NCBI GenBank assembly: GCA_026127925.1
Contig: JAJSLM010000003.1
Coordinates: forward strand, 1-64,000
Direction: 5' to 3'
Length of the DNA stretch: 64,000 nt
Origin: Thermoplasmatales archaeon
GTDB taxonomy: Archaea > Thermoplasmatota > Thermoplasmata > Thermoplasmatales > Thermoplasmataceae
The notes under the pieces: generated by a model
What the model saw: the letters and a program-made list of their open reading frames with translations, nothing else
Told to the model about the DNA's origin: nothing
Databases searched by the model: none
Shown: positions 42,520-51,272 of the stretch, piece after piece
Position numbering within the stretch: position 1 is the stretch's first letter
How the letters are laid out: each line of letters opens with the position of its first letter
Translations under genes and position numbers: made by a program

Positions 42520-43290
42520 ATGATAACGGCATTTGTCGGCAAAGGAGGCGTCGGAAAAACTTCCATTGCCTCCGCATATGCACTCAATCTTTCCGAGAAA
42601 TCAAAAACGCTTCTTGTTTCCACTGATTTCATGAGTTCGCTTTCGTACATTTTTACCGAAGCCGTGAAAAACTTGGACGTAATGACTCTCAGTGAAAGTG
42701 AAGTTTCTGAGATGTGGAAATCCGCTTACGGAGAGGAGGTTTATTCAATAGTGAGTGAATTTGTCGACACAGATCGATCTATACTGGATCATATAGCAAC
42801 GAGTCCTGGCGTAGCGGAAGAATTCATTATCAGCAAGATAACAGATCTTGACGATTCGGATTCATACAAAAACATTGTCTGGGATACTCCCGCCTCCTCG
42901 TCAACGATGCACCTGCTCAAGGTAGAGAGAGAATTTTATGAGCACCTTGGAAGAGACATAAAATTCGTTCTTAGGATTAAATCCGGGATAAGCAAGGATC
43001 GTGCAATCAAGATTATAAAGAGCTGGCAGGATCTATCAGCAAGGGTATGGAATACCCTCCAGAAATCAAGATTCGTTTTGGTAACAACTCCTGACGAACT
43101 TAGCGTGCTGCAGAGTGCAGAGATAGAAAGCGATCTTGAGACAATGGGGCTTTCTGCTCAACAACACATATGTAACAGGTTCATGAATAACAGGATGAGC
43201 GGGTATAGATGCGACATCAATATCGGTGAATTCTCCGGTAACTCAAGAGAAGTCATCGAAAAAATCCGCCCGAATCTTTATTCGCTTTGA
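42520..43290 (+). CDS. ArsA/Get3-like P-loop ATPase
   Basis: A 256-residue member of the deviant-Walker-A ATPases (GKGGVGKT at residues 7-14). The following LVSTDFMSSLSYIF replaces the LVSTDPAHSLSD of ArsA, and DTPASSSTMHLL stands where ArsA has DTAPTGHTLRLL. The single ATPase domain is shorter than typical ArsA (about 320-400) and has no hydrophobic methionine-rich helix pair that I can see, so TA-protein targeting is doubtful. The ATG at 42520 is preferred over the upstream TTG: AATTTATTTT (42491-42500) lies 20-30 nt before it. Confidence 0.78.
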   Translation: MITAFVGKGGVGKTSIASAYALNLSEKSKTLLVSTDFMSSLSYIFTEAVKNLDVMTLSESEVSEMWKSAYGEEVYSIVSEFVDTDRSILDHIATSPGVAEEFIISKITDLDDSDSYKNIVWDTPASSSTMHLLKVEREFYEHLGRDIKFVLRIKSGISKDRAIKIIKSWQDLSARVWNTLQKSRFVLVTTPDELSVLQSAEIESDLETMGLSAQQHICNRFMNNRMSGYRCDINIGEFSGNSREVIEKIRPNLYSL

Positions 43291-43327
43291 AATGAAGAAA
43301 ATGGTGCTTGGCGCACAGACACAACAA

Positions 43328-44269
43328 TTACTTATCTTCATCGTGAAGGATCGCATCAACAACGCTGTAGATATCCACGCCACCTTTTAGCAGGGTCTTG
43401 CTATTCTTTTGTTCTGAGAGAAATGTATTCATTTTTCTTTCAAAAGTTCTCCTAAGTTCTTCCATAGCGACTACTTTCAGTTCTTTCCTTATTATCTCCT
43501 CTTTCGCACTGTCGTTAGCCTGAATGTAATCCATGTGCGCGCCTATTCTGGAAATTAACTCCTCATATCCAGTTCCGTCTAAAGAATTAACTCCTAAAAC
43601 TGGTATTTTCCATCCCTTTTGCGGGGACATAGCTAGGGTGTCCTGTATGTCCTTCAGTGCGATGTAAGCACCCGGAAGATCGATCTTGTTTACAACAAAT
43701 ATACTGGCTATCTCCATGATGCCCGCTTTCAATGCTTGGATCTGATCACCAAGACCAGGTCCGAGAACTACCACTACCGTATGTGCAAGATTCACAACCT
43801 CTATGTCTGATTGGCCAGCTCCGACTGTCTCAACAATTATGTAATCTGATCCTCCAGCATCGAGTATTTTGACTGTTTCCCAGATAGAGGCGGTGAGTCC
43901 GCCCTCCATACCCCTGGAAGCGATGCTTCTCATGAAAATACCGTTCCTTGCAAGAGATTCCTGCATCCTTATTCTGTTACCGAGAAATGCACCGCCGGAG
44001 AACGGACTGGAAGCATCTATGGCAACGATAGAGACGCGTTTCCCGGGCTTTGCAATCATCTCAGCTAGATGGCCTATCATGGTACTCTTCCCTATTCCCG
44101 GCGGTCCGGTTATTCCTACAATATGAGCATTTCCGATGTTTTTGTAAATCTTCTCCATAAGAATCCTGGAAATTTCTGAACCTGGTTCTCCTTCCACAAT
44201 AGAGATTGCCCTGGAGATCGAGGTTTTATCTCCACGGAGAATGCCACTTATTATTTCATTTATTTTCAA
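43328..44269 (-). CDS. meaB: MeaB/ArgK GTPase, methylmalonyl-CoA mutase chaperone
   Basis: A 313-residue G3E-family GTPase that protects and reloads methylmalonyl-CoA mutase. P-loop GITGPPGIGKST (about 51-62); switch region AIDASSPFSGGAFLGNRIRMQ; base motif VNKIDL near 193. The C-terminal helical tail is a dimer arm. Last gene of the mutase operon, four nt after the small subunit. Confidence 0.92.
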   Translation of the reverse strand: MKINEIISGILRGDKTSISRAISIVEGEPGSEISRILMEKIYKNIGNAHIVGITGPPGIGKSTMIGHLAEMIAKPGKRVSIVAIDASSPFSGGAFLGNRIRMQESLARNGIFMRSIASRGMEGGLTASIWETVKILDAGGSDYIIVETVGAGQSDIEVVNLAHTVVVVLGPGLGDQIQALKAGIMEIASIFVVNKIDLPGAYIALKDIQDTLAMSPQKGWKIPVLGVNSLDGTGYEELISRIGAHMDYIQANDSAKEEIIRKELKVVAMEELRRTFERKMNTFLSEQKNSKTLLKGGVDIYSVVDAILHDEDK

Positions 44270-44273
44270 GAAA

Positions 44274-44717
44274 TCACGCCATCTTCAGCTTTCTGGCCTC
44301 TTGGGCTCTTTTTTTGACATGCTCTATAATTACGGAAAGGGGTGTTCCTGGCCCATAATTTCCTGTGATACCCATTTTCTCGAGTTTGGGTTTGTCCTCA
44401 TCAGGGATCGTGCCTCCCCCGACAACGGCAATGTCCTTAATGCCACGTTTCTTCATGATATCTATCACCTTCTTGAAAACAGTGAGATGGGCTCCATTGA
44501 GCAGGCTAAGCGCAATTACATCGACGTCTTCGTTTACTGCAATTTCAACTACGTCTTCAGGCTTCGGAAGCAATCCCGGGTATATGACCTCCATTCCTGC
44601 GTCCCTGAACGCCTTGGAGAGCACAAATATTCCCCTATCATGCCCATCAATCCCGGGCTTGGCCAGAAGGACCTTTATAGGCCGATCCTTAAACAATGAT
44701 TGGTTCTTTCCATTCAC
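44274..44717 (-). CDS. Methylmalonyl-CoA mutase, B12-binding subunit
   Basis: A 147-residue cobalamin-binding domain (DxHxxG type): KPGIDGHDRGIFVLS contains the cobalt-ligand His, and VVGGGTIP follows near the end. It is the separate C-terminal half of the split mutase. The frame opens at 44771 within the large-subunit gene. The likely start is the GTG at 44717 or the TTG at 44696. Both overlap the 3' end of the large subunit (stop at 44689), so coupling is expected. Confidence 0.85.
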   Translation of the reverse strand: MNGKNQSLFKDRPIKVLLAKPGIDGHDRGIFVLSKAFRDAGMEVIYPGLLPKPEDVVEIAVNEDVDVIALSLLNGAHLTVFKKVIDIMKKRGIKDIAVVGGGTIPDEDKPKLEKMGITGNYGPGTPLSVIIEHVKKRAQEARKLKMA

Positions 44718-46410
44718 CGAAGATCTTTCTCCCAACGTTTGATATTTCTTCGAGCGTGGCATAAGCTTCAACAGCTTTCATGATGTAAGGGAACGTATTT
44801 TCATTTTCGGTTTTCATGGCGTTTTCCAGATCAAGCAAAGTTTTCTGCACATGAGCCTCGTTCCTTTTGCTTTTTACGTTCCTAAGCCGCGTAACCTGAG
44901 CCTTCTCGGCATTCTTGCTTATTCTCAGAATACTTATGGGCTTCTCATTTTCCTCGACATATCTGTTTGCTCCAACCATTGTCTCCTTGCCCTGCTCAAG
45001 CCTTATCTGTCTTTTATAAGATGTTGCAGCTATTTCCTTCTGTATGTAACCCTTTTTTACAGCCTCGAGTATCCCCCCAAGTCTGTCGATCTCATAAAAG
45101 TACCTGTATGTTTCCTCAACCATCCTGTCAGTTAGCCACTCAAGGTAGTACGATCCACCGAGTGGGTCGATGACATCGGGTATTCCGCTTTCCTCGGATA
45201 TTATCTGCTGGGTCCTGAGGGCAACCTTAACTGCATCCTCGGATGGAAGTGCCCATGCTTCGTCGTATGAGTTTGTATGAAGACTCTGTGTTCCACCAAG
45301 AACCGCTGCCATTGCCTCTATCGTTGTCCTCACTATGTTGTTAAGAGGTTGCTGCCAAGTTAGGGTATATCCTGATGTCTGTGTATGGAACTTAAGGCCA
45401 AGACTCCTCTTGTCCGTTACTCCGTATTTCTCCTTTAGGACTTCCGCCCATATTCTTCTTGCTGCGCGAAGCTTAGCAATTTCCTCAAAAAAGTTTATGG
45501 ACGAATTGAAAAAGAATGAAAGTCTTGGTGCAAATCTATCGATTTCAAGACCTGCTTGAAGGCCGAGGTCCACGTAGAAAAAACCGTCTGCGAGCGTAAA
45601 AGCTAATTCCTGAAGTGCACTTGCACCAGCTTCCCTTATATGGTATCCGGATATGCTTATATAATTCCATTTTGGCATGTTGTTTGTGCAGAATACCATC
45701 ATGTCCCTAATCAGTCTTATGTGCGCTTCTGGTGGGTATATCCATTCCTTTTGTGCTATATATTCTTTGAGAATGTCTGCCTGGACAGTGCCCGCGAGTC
45801 TTTCTATAGGAATGTTTTTTTTCTGGGCTACAACTGCGTACATTGCGGTGAGAACCGCAGCAGGGGCATTTATGGTCATGGATGTACTCACTTTTGAGAG
45901 ATCGATTCCTTTGAAAATGATCTCCATGTCCTTCAAGGATGACACGTTTACGCCGCATTTCCCAACCTCGCCCTCAGCCCTTTCATTGGTGCAGTCGTAA
46001 CCGTAGAGAGTGGGCATGTCAAAAGCTATACTGAGTCCGGTTTCTCCATGTTTTATCAAATATCTTAACCGATGGTTTGTGTCCTCTGGAGTACCGAAAC
46101 CAGAAAACATTCTCATTGTCCATCGTTTTCCCCTGTACATGTTAGGATATATGCCTCGAGTAAAGGGGTATTCACCAGGCATCCCTAACCTCTTCTTTTC
46201 ATAATCGCTCGGAATGTCTTCGGATGAGTAAATCTCCTTCAGGTCAAAACTCGATGAATTCGTATATTCTGTGGGTGAAAAATGTGTCTTTTCATTCCAA
46301 GGATTCAATGTTCTTTTCTTCCAAGTGTCATAATCTTTATTGAAACCCGCCTTTGATCGCTCCATCTCTTCCAACTTTTTTTGCCAGAAAGATTTAGTTT
46401 TGGATGGCAT
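44689..46410 (-). CDS. Methylmalonyl-CoA mutase, large (catalytic) subunit
   Basis: A 573-residue TIM-barrel mutase subunit binding methylmalonyl-CoA/succinyl-CoA. Key stretches: PFTRGIYPNMYRGKRWTMRMFSGFG (about 73-97), the Tyr in YGYDCTNE, and HTQTSGYTLTWQQP (about 349-362). It connects propionyl-CoA products of amino acid and odd-chain breakdown with succinyl-CoA. First gene of a three-gene operon with the B12 subunit and MeaB. No epimerase gene is near. Confidence 0.95.
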   Translation of the reverse strand: MPSKTKSFWQKKLEEMERSKAGFNKDYDTWKKRTLNPWNEKTHFSPTEYTNSSSFDLKEIYSSEDIPSDYEKKRLGMPGEYPFTRGIYPNMYRGKRWTMRMFSGFGTPEDTNHRLRYLIKHGETGLSIAFDMPTLYGYDCTNERAEGEVGKCGVNVSSLKDMEIIFKGIDLSKVSTSMTINAPAAVLTAMYAVVAQKKNIPIERLAGTVQADILKEYIAQKEWIYPPEAHIRLIRDMMVFCTNNMPKWNYISISGYHIREAGASALQELAFTLADGFFYVDLGLQAGLEIDRFAPRLSFFFNSSINFFEEIAKLRAARRIWAEVLKEKYGVTDKRSLGLKFHTQTSGYTLTWQQPLNNIVRTTIEAMAAVLGGTQSLHTNSYDEAWALPSEDAVKVALRTQQIISEESGIPDVIDPLGGSYYLEWLTDRMVEETYRYFYEIDRLGGILEAVKKGYIQKEIAATSYKRQIRLEQGKETMVGANRYVEENEKPISILRISKNAEKAQVTRLRNVKSKRNEAHVQKTLLDLENAMKTENENTFPYIMKAVEAYATLEEISNVGRKIFGEWKEPIIV

Positions 46411-46594
46411 AATATCATTAATTAATTTTCGGTTTAATACGTTATCGGTGACATCCTCCTAAAATTCTATGAAGGTTGTCATGGATGTTCTTGATTAAAG
46501 TGATGGAATTTTCTTAAATTGCAGTTTTCAATGCGGGGAATAATAGAGTCATCTCTTTGCCTTGAAAAAATTAAACTTTAAAAAATCCAGATAA

Positions 46595-47116
46595 TCACCA
46601 GTAGTCCTTATTTATTAAGTCATCGTAAAGATTAGTGAGATAATTTTTCATATCCAGCTCCCTGTCGGTAAGCACTCTGAGAGCATTTGTTACCTGGAGA
46701 CCTTTATATTCTTCAGCCATCAAAGAGAATATCTTACTGAAATCGTTTGACATTTTCATCGCAAATATCAGTACACTTCTCAAATCATTTGGGTCTGTTT
46801 CGTCCGAATCTTCTGCAATGATGTGATCAAGCATTTCGTAGTCAACTGGCTGGGAATCTGGTGAGAGTTCGTCTAGGGAACCTGTTTCTATAGCAGATTT
46901 AATGAGTTCAGTATCCTCTTTCTCGGAATTTTCAACTTTAGTCAATATTTTCCTTACATGATCCAGAGATGATTCTTGGTACATTTTATGGTACTGATTT
47001 ATCAATTTTAATTTTAGCTTTATTACACGTTGAAATATCTCATTGGTCAGATCTTTCTGTGATCTACCGGATATTGACTTAGGTTTTTGGTTCTCGTGGC
47101 TTATCATTACAATCAA
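46595..47116 (-). CDS. Unknown helical protein, possibly ferritin-like
   Basis: A 173-residue, highly acidic and nearly all-helical protein. The last 60 residues (FAMKMSNDFSKIFSLMAEEYKG...LRVLTDRELDMKNYLTNLYDDL) have the helix spacing and Glu/Asp pattern seen in degenerate rubrerythrin/ferritin-like domains, but no complete E-x2-H site. No family is assigned. It has its own promoter region (about 175 bp to the epimerase). Confidence 0.6.
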   Translation of the reverse strand: MIVMISHENQKPKSISGRSQKDLTNEIFQRVIKLKLKLINQYHKMYQESSLDHVRKILTKVENSEKEDTELIKSAIETGSLDELSPDSQPVDYEMLDHIIAEDSDETDPNDLRSVLIFAMKMSNDFSKIFSLMAEEYKGLQVTNALRVLTDRELDMKNYLTNLYDDLINKDYW

Positions 47117-47291
47117 CGAATGGTTTCACCTTAATAAGTATTTCCATGGAAATTTCTACACCTATAAATATTATATATAGGTTTTTAGAGCAAATGGTCA
47201 TTTGATAGAGAAGTTAACCTGAACCGCAAAAGAATACGCTGAATGTAAAGTCATTGAACATGTTTTAATCATAGTTAGCAATTACTTTTTC

Positions 47292-47942
47292 GTGAAAGTT
47301 TCGCCATCATTGATATCTTCGCGTTTGGAGCAGTTAGAAAATCAAATCTCTGAGTGCGATAGTGCCGGTGCTTATAGTTATCACGTGGACGTTATGGATG
47401 GCCATTTCGTTCCAAATATAACCGTTGGATCTGATTTTGTAAAGGCAGTGCGACGATGCACGGCAAAGCCGATTGAGGCACATTTAATGATCGAGCGGCC
47501 CGATCACTATTATAAAAGCTTCATAGATGCCGGAGCAGACATACTAACTGTCCATTCCGAGTGTTTGGTGGATTTTGTCGATCTTCGGAAGAAAATTTAT
47601 GCGGAAGGCAAAAAAATGGGTATTGCAGTGAATCCGGAGACTCGAATTTCGGATATTCTCCCAGATTTTTATGGTGCAGAACTTCTGGTCATCATGTCTG
47701 TTCACCCCGGATTCTCATACCAAAAGTTCCTAGATTATGTAAAACCAAAAATTTCTGAATCTAGACAGATAATTGATGAGCGCGGCCTCGGGATTCAGAT
47801 TGAGATTGATGGCGGAGTGAATGATGTTACAGGGAATGAGTGTGCAAAACTAGGCGCGGACATCCTTGTTTCCGCATCATATATATTCTCGAATGGGATT
47901 AAAGAACCTATTCAGGCGCTTAAATCCTTGCCAAAGGCTTGA
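47292..47942 (+). CDS. rpe: Ribulose-phosphate 3-epimerase
   Basis: A 216-residue TIM-barrel epimerase interconverting ribulose-5-phosphate and xylulose-5-phosphate. Signatures are VDVMDGHFVPNITVG (residues about 28-42), EAHLMIERPDHY, SVHPGFSYQKF (about 139-149) and EIDGGVND (about 174-181), each holding the metal-binding His and Asp residues. The GTG at 47292 is the start. Supports pentose phosphate supply. Monocistronic. Confidence 0.93.
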   Translation: MKVSPSLISSRLEQLENQISECDSAGAYSYHVDVMDGHFVPNITVGSDFVKAVRRCTAKPIEAHLMIERPDHYYKSFIDAGADILTVHSECLVDFVDLRKKIYAEGKKMGIAVNPETRISDILPDFYGAELLVIMSVHPGFSYQKFLDYVKPKISESRQIIDERGLGIQIEIDGGVNDVTGNECAKLGADILVSASYIFSNGIKEPIQALKSLPKA

Positions 47943-48005
47943 ATTTACATCTGAGACCAAGAAAAATTCAATAGTTAATTTCTTATATCTACTTTTAGTG
48001 GTTAT

Positions 48006-48917
48006 ATGAAAATAATTGTTGCGAAAAAAACTGATTTAAATGAAATACCAGCTACTGCAATAAGGCTAGATATTGCTTGGAAACTTTTCCTTCCAAATTC
48101 CTTTGGCCAAATACCAACGGGAGGCAATGATAGAGACTTCATGTCTCTTACGAATTTTTTGTGGAACGAACTTGGTAAATTCAGCGGACGCCTAAGGAAG
48201 GACCTCCCTGAAAAGTTATGGATTATGGTTCCTGATCTTGACAATGCTGGATTCAGGTATGTGGAACGCATTGCTTCTATGTGGTCTGATGAAGTCAAGG
48301 AATACCGTGCACCTGATGGTAACGTTCCATCAGAAAAGGAGGCATGGATTCCCCCTACCACCGATGTTTTTTCGGACGAATCGCTGTTCCCGGAAGAGGA
48401 GGCGTTGACACTGAAGGAGCCGGAAGGCACGACAAGGTTTCTCATGCCTCTGCTCGGAATGGGGCGGGCATTTATGCGAACCTACTGGATTGGAAAAGAC
48501 AGCACTTATTCAAGACTCCATAGTCATTCTGCCGTTGATGAATACTACCTTGTTTTGAACGGTCAAGGAACTTTGCGCATGGGCGGGAAGGAGATTTCCA
48601 TGAAACCAGGTATGCTTATTTCTAAACCGACAGGGCCAGATATGACAAGTCAGTTTATTGCAGACAGAGGAGAGGAACTAAAAATTCTCGATATAGAGGT
48701 ATGGCCTGATGCGACCAGGACTGCAAAAGATTTAGTTTATTATCCCGATCATAATGAGATTCTTCTTCGTGGCATAGGCTGGTCAAATTCGCTGCCTTAT
48801 GAATCAATAATGAGTGCGAAAGATCTGGATGAAAATTATGATCTTGGGTATACCAGGAACGAAGATGGATCATGGAGTCCAAAAGATGTGCCGGGCATGA
48901 AGCGAAGGGAAAAATAA
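48006..48917 (+). CDS. Cupin-domain protein, 303 residues
   Basis: The C-terminal half holds one cupin: LHSHSAVDEYYLVLNGQGTLRMGG (H-x-H and Glu, about residues 174-197). A PGMLISKPTGPDM segment follows where the third His is missing. The first ~160 residues contain a PTGGNDRDFMSLTNF block and Trp-rich helices that I do not recognise. It may bind metal for sugar or small-molecule chemistry, but the substrate is unknown. It converges on the MDR gene. Confidence 0.7.
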   Translation: MKIIVAKKTDLNEIPATAIRLDIAWKLFLPNSFGQIPTGGNDRDFMSLTNFLWNELGKFSGRLRKDLPEKLWIMVPDLDNAGFRYVERIASMWSDEVKEYRAPDGNVPSEKEAWIPPTTDVFSDESLFPEEEALTLKEPEGTTRFLMPLLGMGRAFMRTYWIGKDSTYSRLHSHSAVDEYYLVLNGQGTLRMGGKEISMKPGMLISKPTGPDMTSQFIADRGEELKILDIEVWPDATRTAKDLVYYPDHNEILLRGIGWSNSLPYESIMSAKDLDENYDLGYTRNEDGSWSPKDVPGMKRREK

Positions 48918-48922
48918 AAATG

Positions 48923-49921
48923 TCACTTTTTCATATTTATTAGGATTCTTCCCTCATGTCTTTTCTGGAAGTCCGAAAGAGCTTGTTTTAATTCGCTAAT
49001 CGGGTACTCCTTGAATTTTTTTATCCGCAATTGGTAATCGCGGGCAATAGAAATTATTTCGTGAAGATCTTTCCTTGTTCCGCCGGTTGAGCCAACGATT
49101 GTTGTTTCTCTGGAATAAATCTTTGATATGTCAAGCGAAGCTTCTTTCCCAGTTTGAATTCCAAATGTCACCAATCTTCCTGAGACGGATAAATGCTTCG
49201 ACGATTCATCCCAAAATTCTGAGCCAAGAGAATTTACCACTATATCCGCAGTGAGATCTTGAGGCACACTTTTTGTACTGAATACCTCGTCGCATCCAAA
49301 GGACTTAATCCATAGGTTCCTAGAAACGCCATATACGTGCATTCCCATAATTTTCGCAAACTGAACAATAAACATTCCAGTATTCCCTGAAGCCCCATAT
49401 ACAAGAATCGATTCTCCGCTTCTTGCACTTACGCGTTTCAGAGCATGGTAGGCAGTTAGTCCAGCAACGGGAAGACTAGCGGCTACGTCCTCATCCAAAT
49501 AATCCTCCATTTTGAAAAGATTCTTTTCTGGAACAGAAACGTATTCCTGGTAACCCCCGTCCGTGATTACGCCCCAAATTCCGCCATTTATGCAGAGGTG
49601 TTCCCTGTTTGTGATGCACTTTTCACAAGTGCCGTCAAAGACTCTGTTGTATATTATGACTCGATCTCCTCTGTTTATTAACTTGCCATCTGTTACTGCT
49701 GTCCCAATCACTTCTGTACCCGGGACATGTGGTATAGGACTAATATTGTATATAAGTTTACCATTAATTAGGTTATAATCTACGGGATTCAAGCCCCCTT
49801 TATCCACTTGTATCAGCACGTCCCCGGTCGCTATCGACGGCATATCCTTTTCTGTTACCCTTAAATGTTCATTACCAAATTCTGGACCTATAGTTGCAGC
49901 TTTCATTATATTCTGATTCAA
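48923..49921 (-). CDS. Medium-chain (MDR) zinc-type oxidoreductase
   Basis: A 332-residue member of the alcohol dehydrogenase/quinone reductase family. The Rossmann motif is VYGASGNTGMFIVQFAK (about 171-187). A structural-zinc-like cluster (C-E-K-C ... C at about 96-107) has three cysteines. The usual catalytic Cys-Gly near residue 40 is replaced by GGLNPVDYNLI, which is the quinone reductase/crotonyl-CoA reductase pattern. Substrate unclear; ketone or enoyl substrates are possible. Confidence 0.82.
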   Translation of the reverse strand: MNQNIMKAATIGPEFGNEHLRVTEKDMPSIATGDVLIQVDKGGLNPVDYNLINGKLIYNISPIPHVPGTEVIGTAVTDGKLINRGDRVIIYNRVFDGTCEKCITNREHLCINGGIWGVITDGGYQEYVSVPEKNLFKMEDYLDEDVAASLPVAGLTAYHALKRVSARSGESILVYGASGNTGMFIVQFAKIMGMHVYGVSRNLWIKSFGCDEVFSTKSVPQDLTADIVVNSLGSEFWDESSKHLSVSGRLVTFGIQTGKEASLDISKIYSRETTIVGSTGGTRKDLHEIISIARDYQLRIKKFKEYPISELKQALSDFQKRHEGRILINMKK

Positions 49922-50260
49922 CTCTGATTTAAAAGAGTTATTGATAAAGCTAAGCTTTTATTTTTTAGAATGGTAGGAAGTATTCCGATCATTTGTGAAG
50001 ATATGCCCAAGATCTTTTGGCAGCCATTAACTCAAATTCTGCTTTTGTTCTAAAGTGGAATAAATCTGTGATTTTTACTCTTGCCAACGATTTTTTCTTT
50101 CCATTGTTGTGAAATTCTCCTATGGAGGTTGACCATGACTTGTTTTCACTAGAGCATTATGTTTTTGATCTAAAGAGGTTCGAATTTTAGCTCTAAATAG
50201 CCTAAGGAAAATTCATCTATACATTTTTATTGTGCTTTTGTTTACCTCAATTGATATCTT
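49922..50260. other. Intergenic gap between MDR gene and xerA
   Basis: 339 bp without a supported gene. TATA-like ATTTTTATTG at about 50222-50231 lies 30-40 nt before the xerA TTG. I searched the gap for an 11-6-11 imperfect palindrome (a dif site) and saw none that is convincing. Confidence 0.5.
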
Positions 50261-51115
50261 TTGCGCGACATTAATTTCAATAAAGACATTGAAAATTTTC
50301 GTTCGTATATGATCGGTGAGCGAAAAAGTCCCTACACGGTTAAGGAATATTCCTTTCTTGTCTCTCTTTTCCTCAATTTCGTCAAAAAGAAGCCCGAGCA
50401 ATGTACATCTGCTGATATTGAACGTTTCAAGCACTTTGTCTCCGTGGAGAAGAAATATAAAAAAACCAGTCAGTATTTAGCTATAAAAGCCATAAGGTTT
50501 TTTTTTAAGTCGAGATCGGTTGTACCTCCTTTGAATCTTACGGCTCCGCAGAGACCCGTGCATATGCCTTCATACCTGAACGAGAGTGAAGCAAGGACAC
50601 TTATCACATTTTCAAAGAATGACCTTAAAGCAAATCTGATTATCAATATACTCGCATATACTGGTATTCGCGTCGGGGAACTTTGTAAATTAAACATACA
50701 GGATGTTGATGTTGAGGAAGGCGTGATACGGATACGGTCTGGCAAAGGGGATAAGGATAGAATTGTCATAATGCCCTCCGAATGTAAAGAGATCTTGGAT
50801 CAGTATCTCATGAAGAGATATGATGCAGTTGGCGATCCTGAGCCATTGATTCTCAGTCGGAGAGGAAGAAGGTATGATTCTTCTTCAATTGAGCGCCTTG
50901 TAAAGGGAACCGCAGAAAAAGCAGGTATAAGAAAAAAGGTCACACCTCACGTATTAAGGCACACCTTTGCCACATCGGTTCTCAGAAATGGGGGCGACAT
51001 ACGGTTTATACAGCAGATACTGGGGCATGCAAGCGTAGCCACAACCCAGATTTATACTCATGTTGACGACAGTATGCTAAGAGAAATGTACAATAAACAT
51101 AAACCGAAATATTAA
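50261..51115 (+). CDS. xerA: Tyrosine recombinase XerA
   Basis: A 284-residue tyrosine recombinase of the Xer type. The N-terminal SAM-like core-binding domain is followed by the catalytic set Arg (TGIRVGEL, about 138-145), Lys (GKGDKDR), His-x-x-Arg (HVLRHTFAT, about 229-237), His (LGHASVATTQIYTH) and the Tyr near 263. Archaeal XerA resolves chromosome dimers at dif with a single protein. A TTG start at 50261 is the first codon. No adjacent attachment site or integrated element was seen, so it is probably the housekeeping copy. Confidence 0.9.
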   Translation: MRDINFNKDIENFRSYMIGERKSPYTVKEYSFLVSLFLNFVKKKPEQCTSADIERFKHFVSVEKKYKKTSQYLAIKAIRFFFKSRSVVPPLNLTAPQRPVHMPSYLNESEARTLITFSKNDLKANLIINILAYTGIRVGELCKLNIQDVDVEEGVIRIRSGKGDKDRIVIMPSECKEILDQYLMKRYDAVGDPEPLILSRRGRRYDSSSIERLVKGTAEKAGIRKKVTPHVLRHTFATSVLRNGGDIRFIQQILGHASVATTQIYTHVDDSMLREMYNKHKPKY

Positions 51116-51272
51116 GCGTGAAAGTCTGAGGTATGAAGCAAAAATTACTAAGTGAAATCCCTCTATTTATATCTTTGTTCTCCTCCATCCCTATATTCAC
51201 ATCTGGACACTTTTCCAATCGGATTAGTTTTTTATACACTAATTCAATTAGCTTCCTTCAGGTACAAACATA

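Noticed and set aside
50000-51272. A dif or attachment site for the Xer recombinase
   Set aside because: No 11-6-11 imperfect palindrome stands out near xerA; the site may lie elsewhere on the chromosome.
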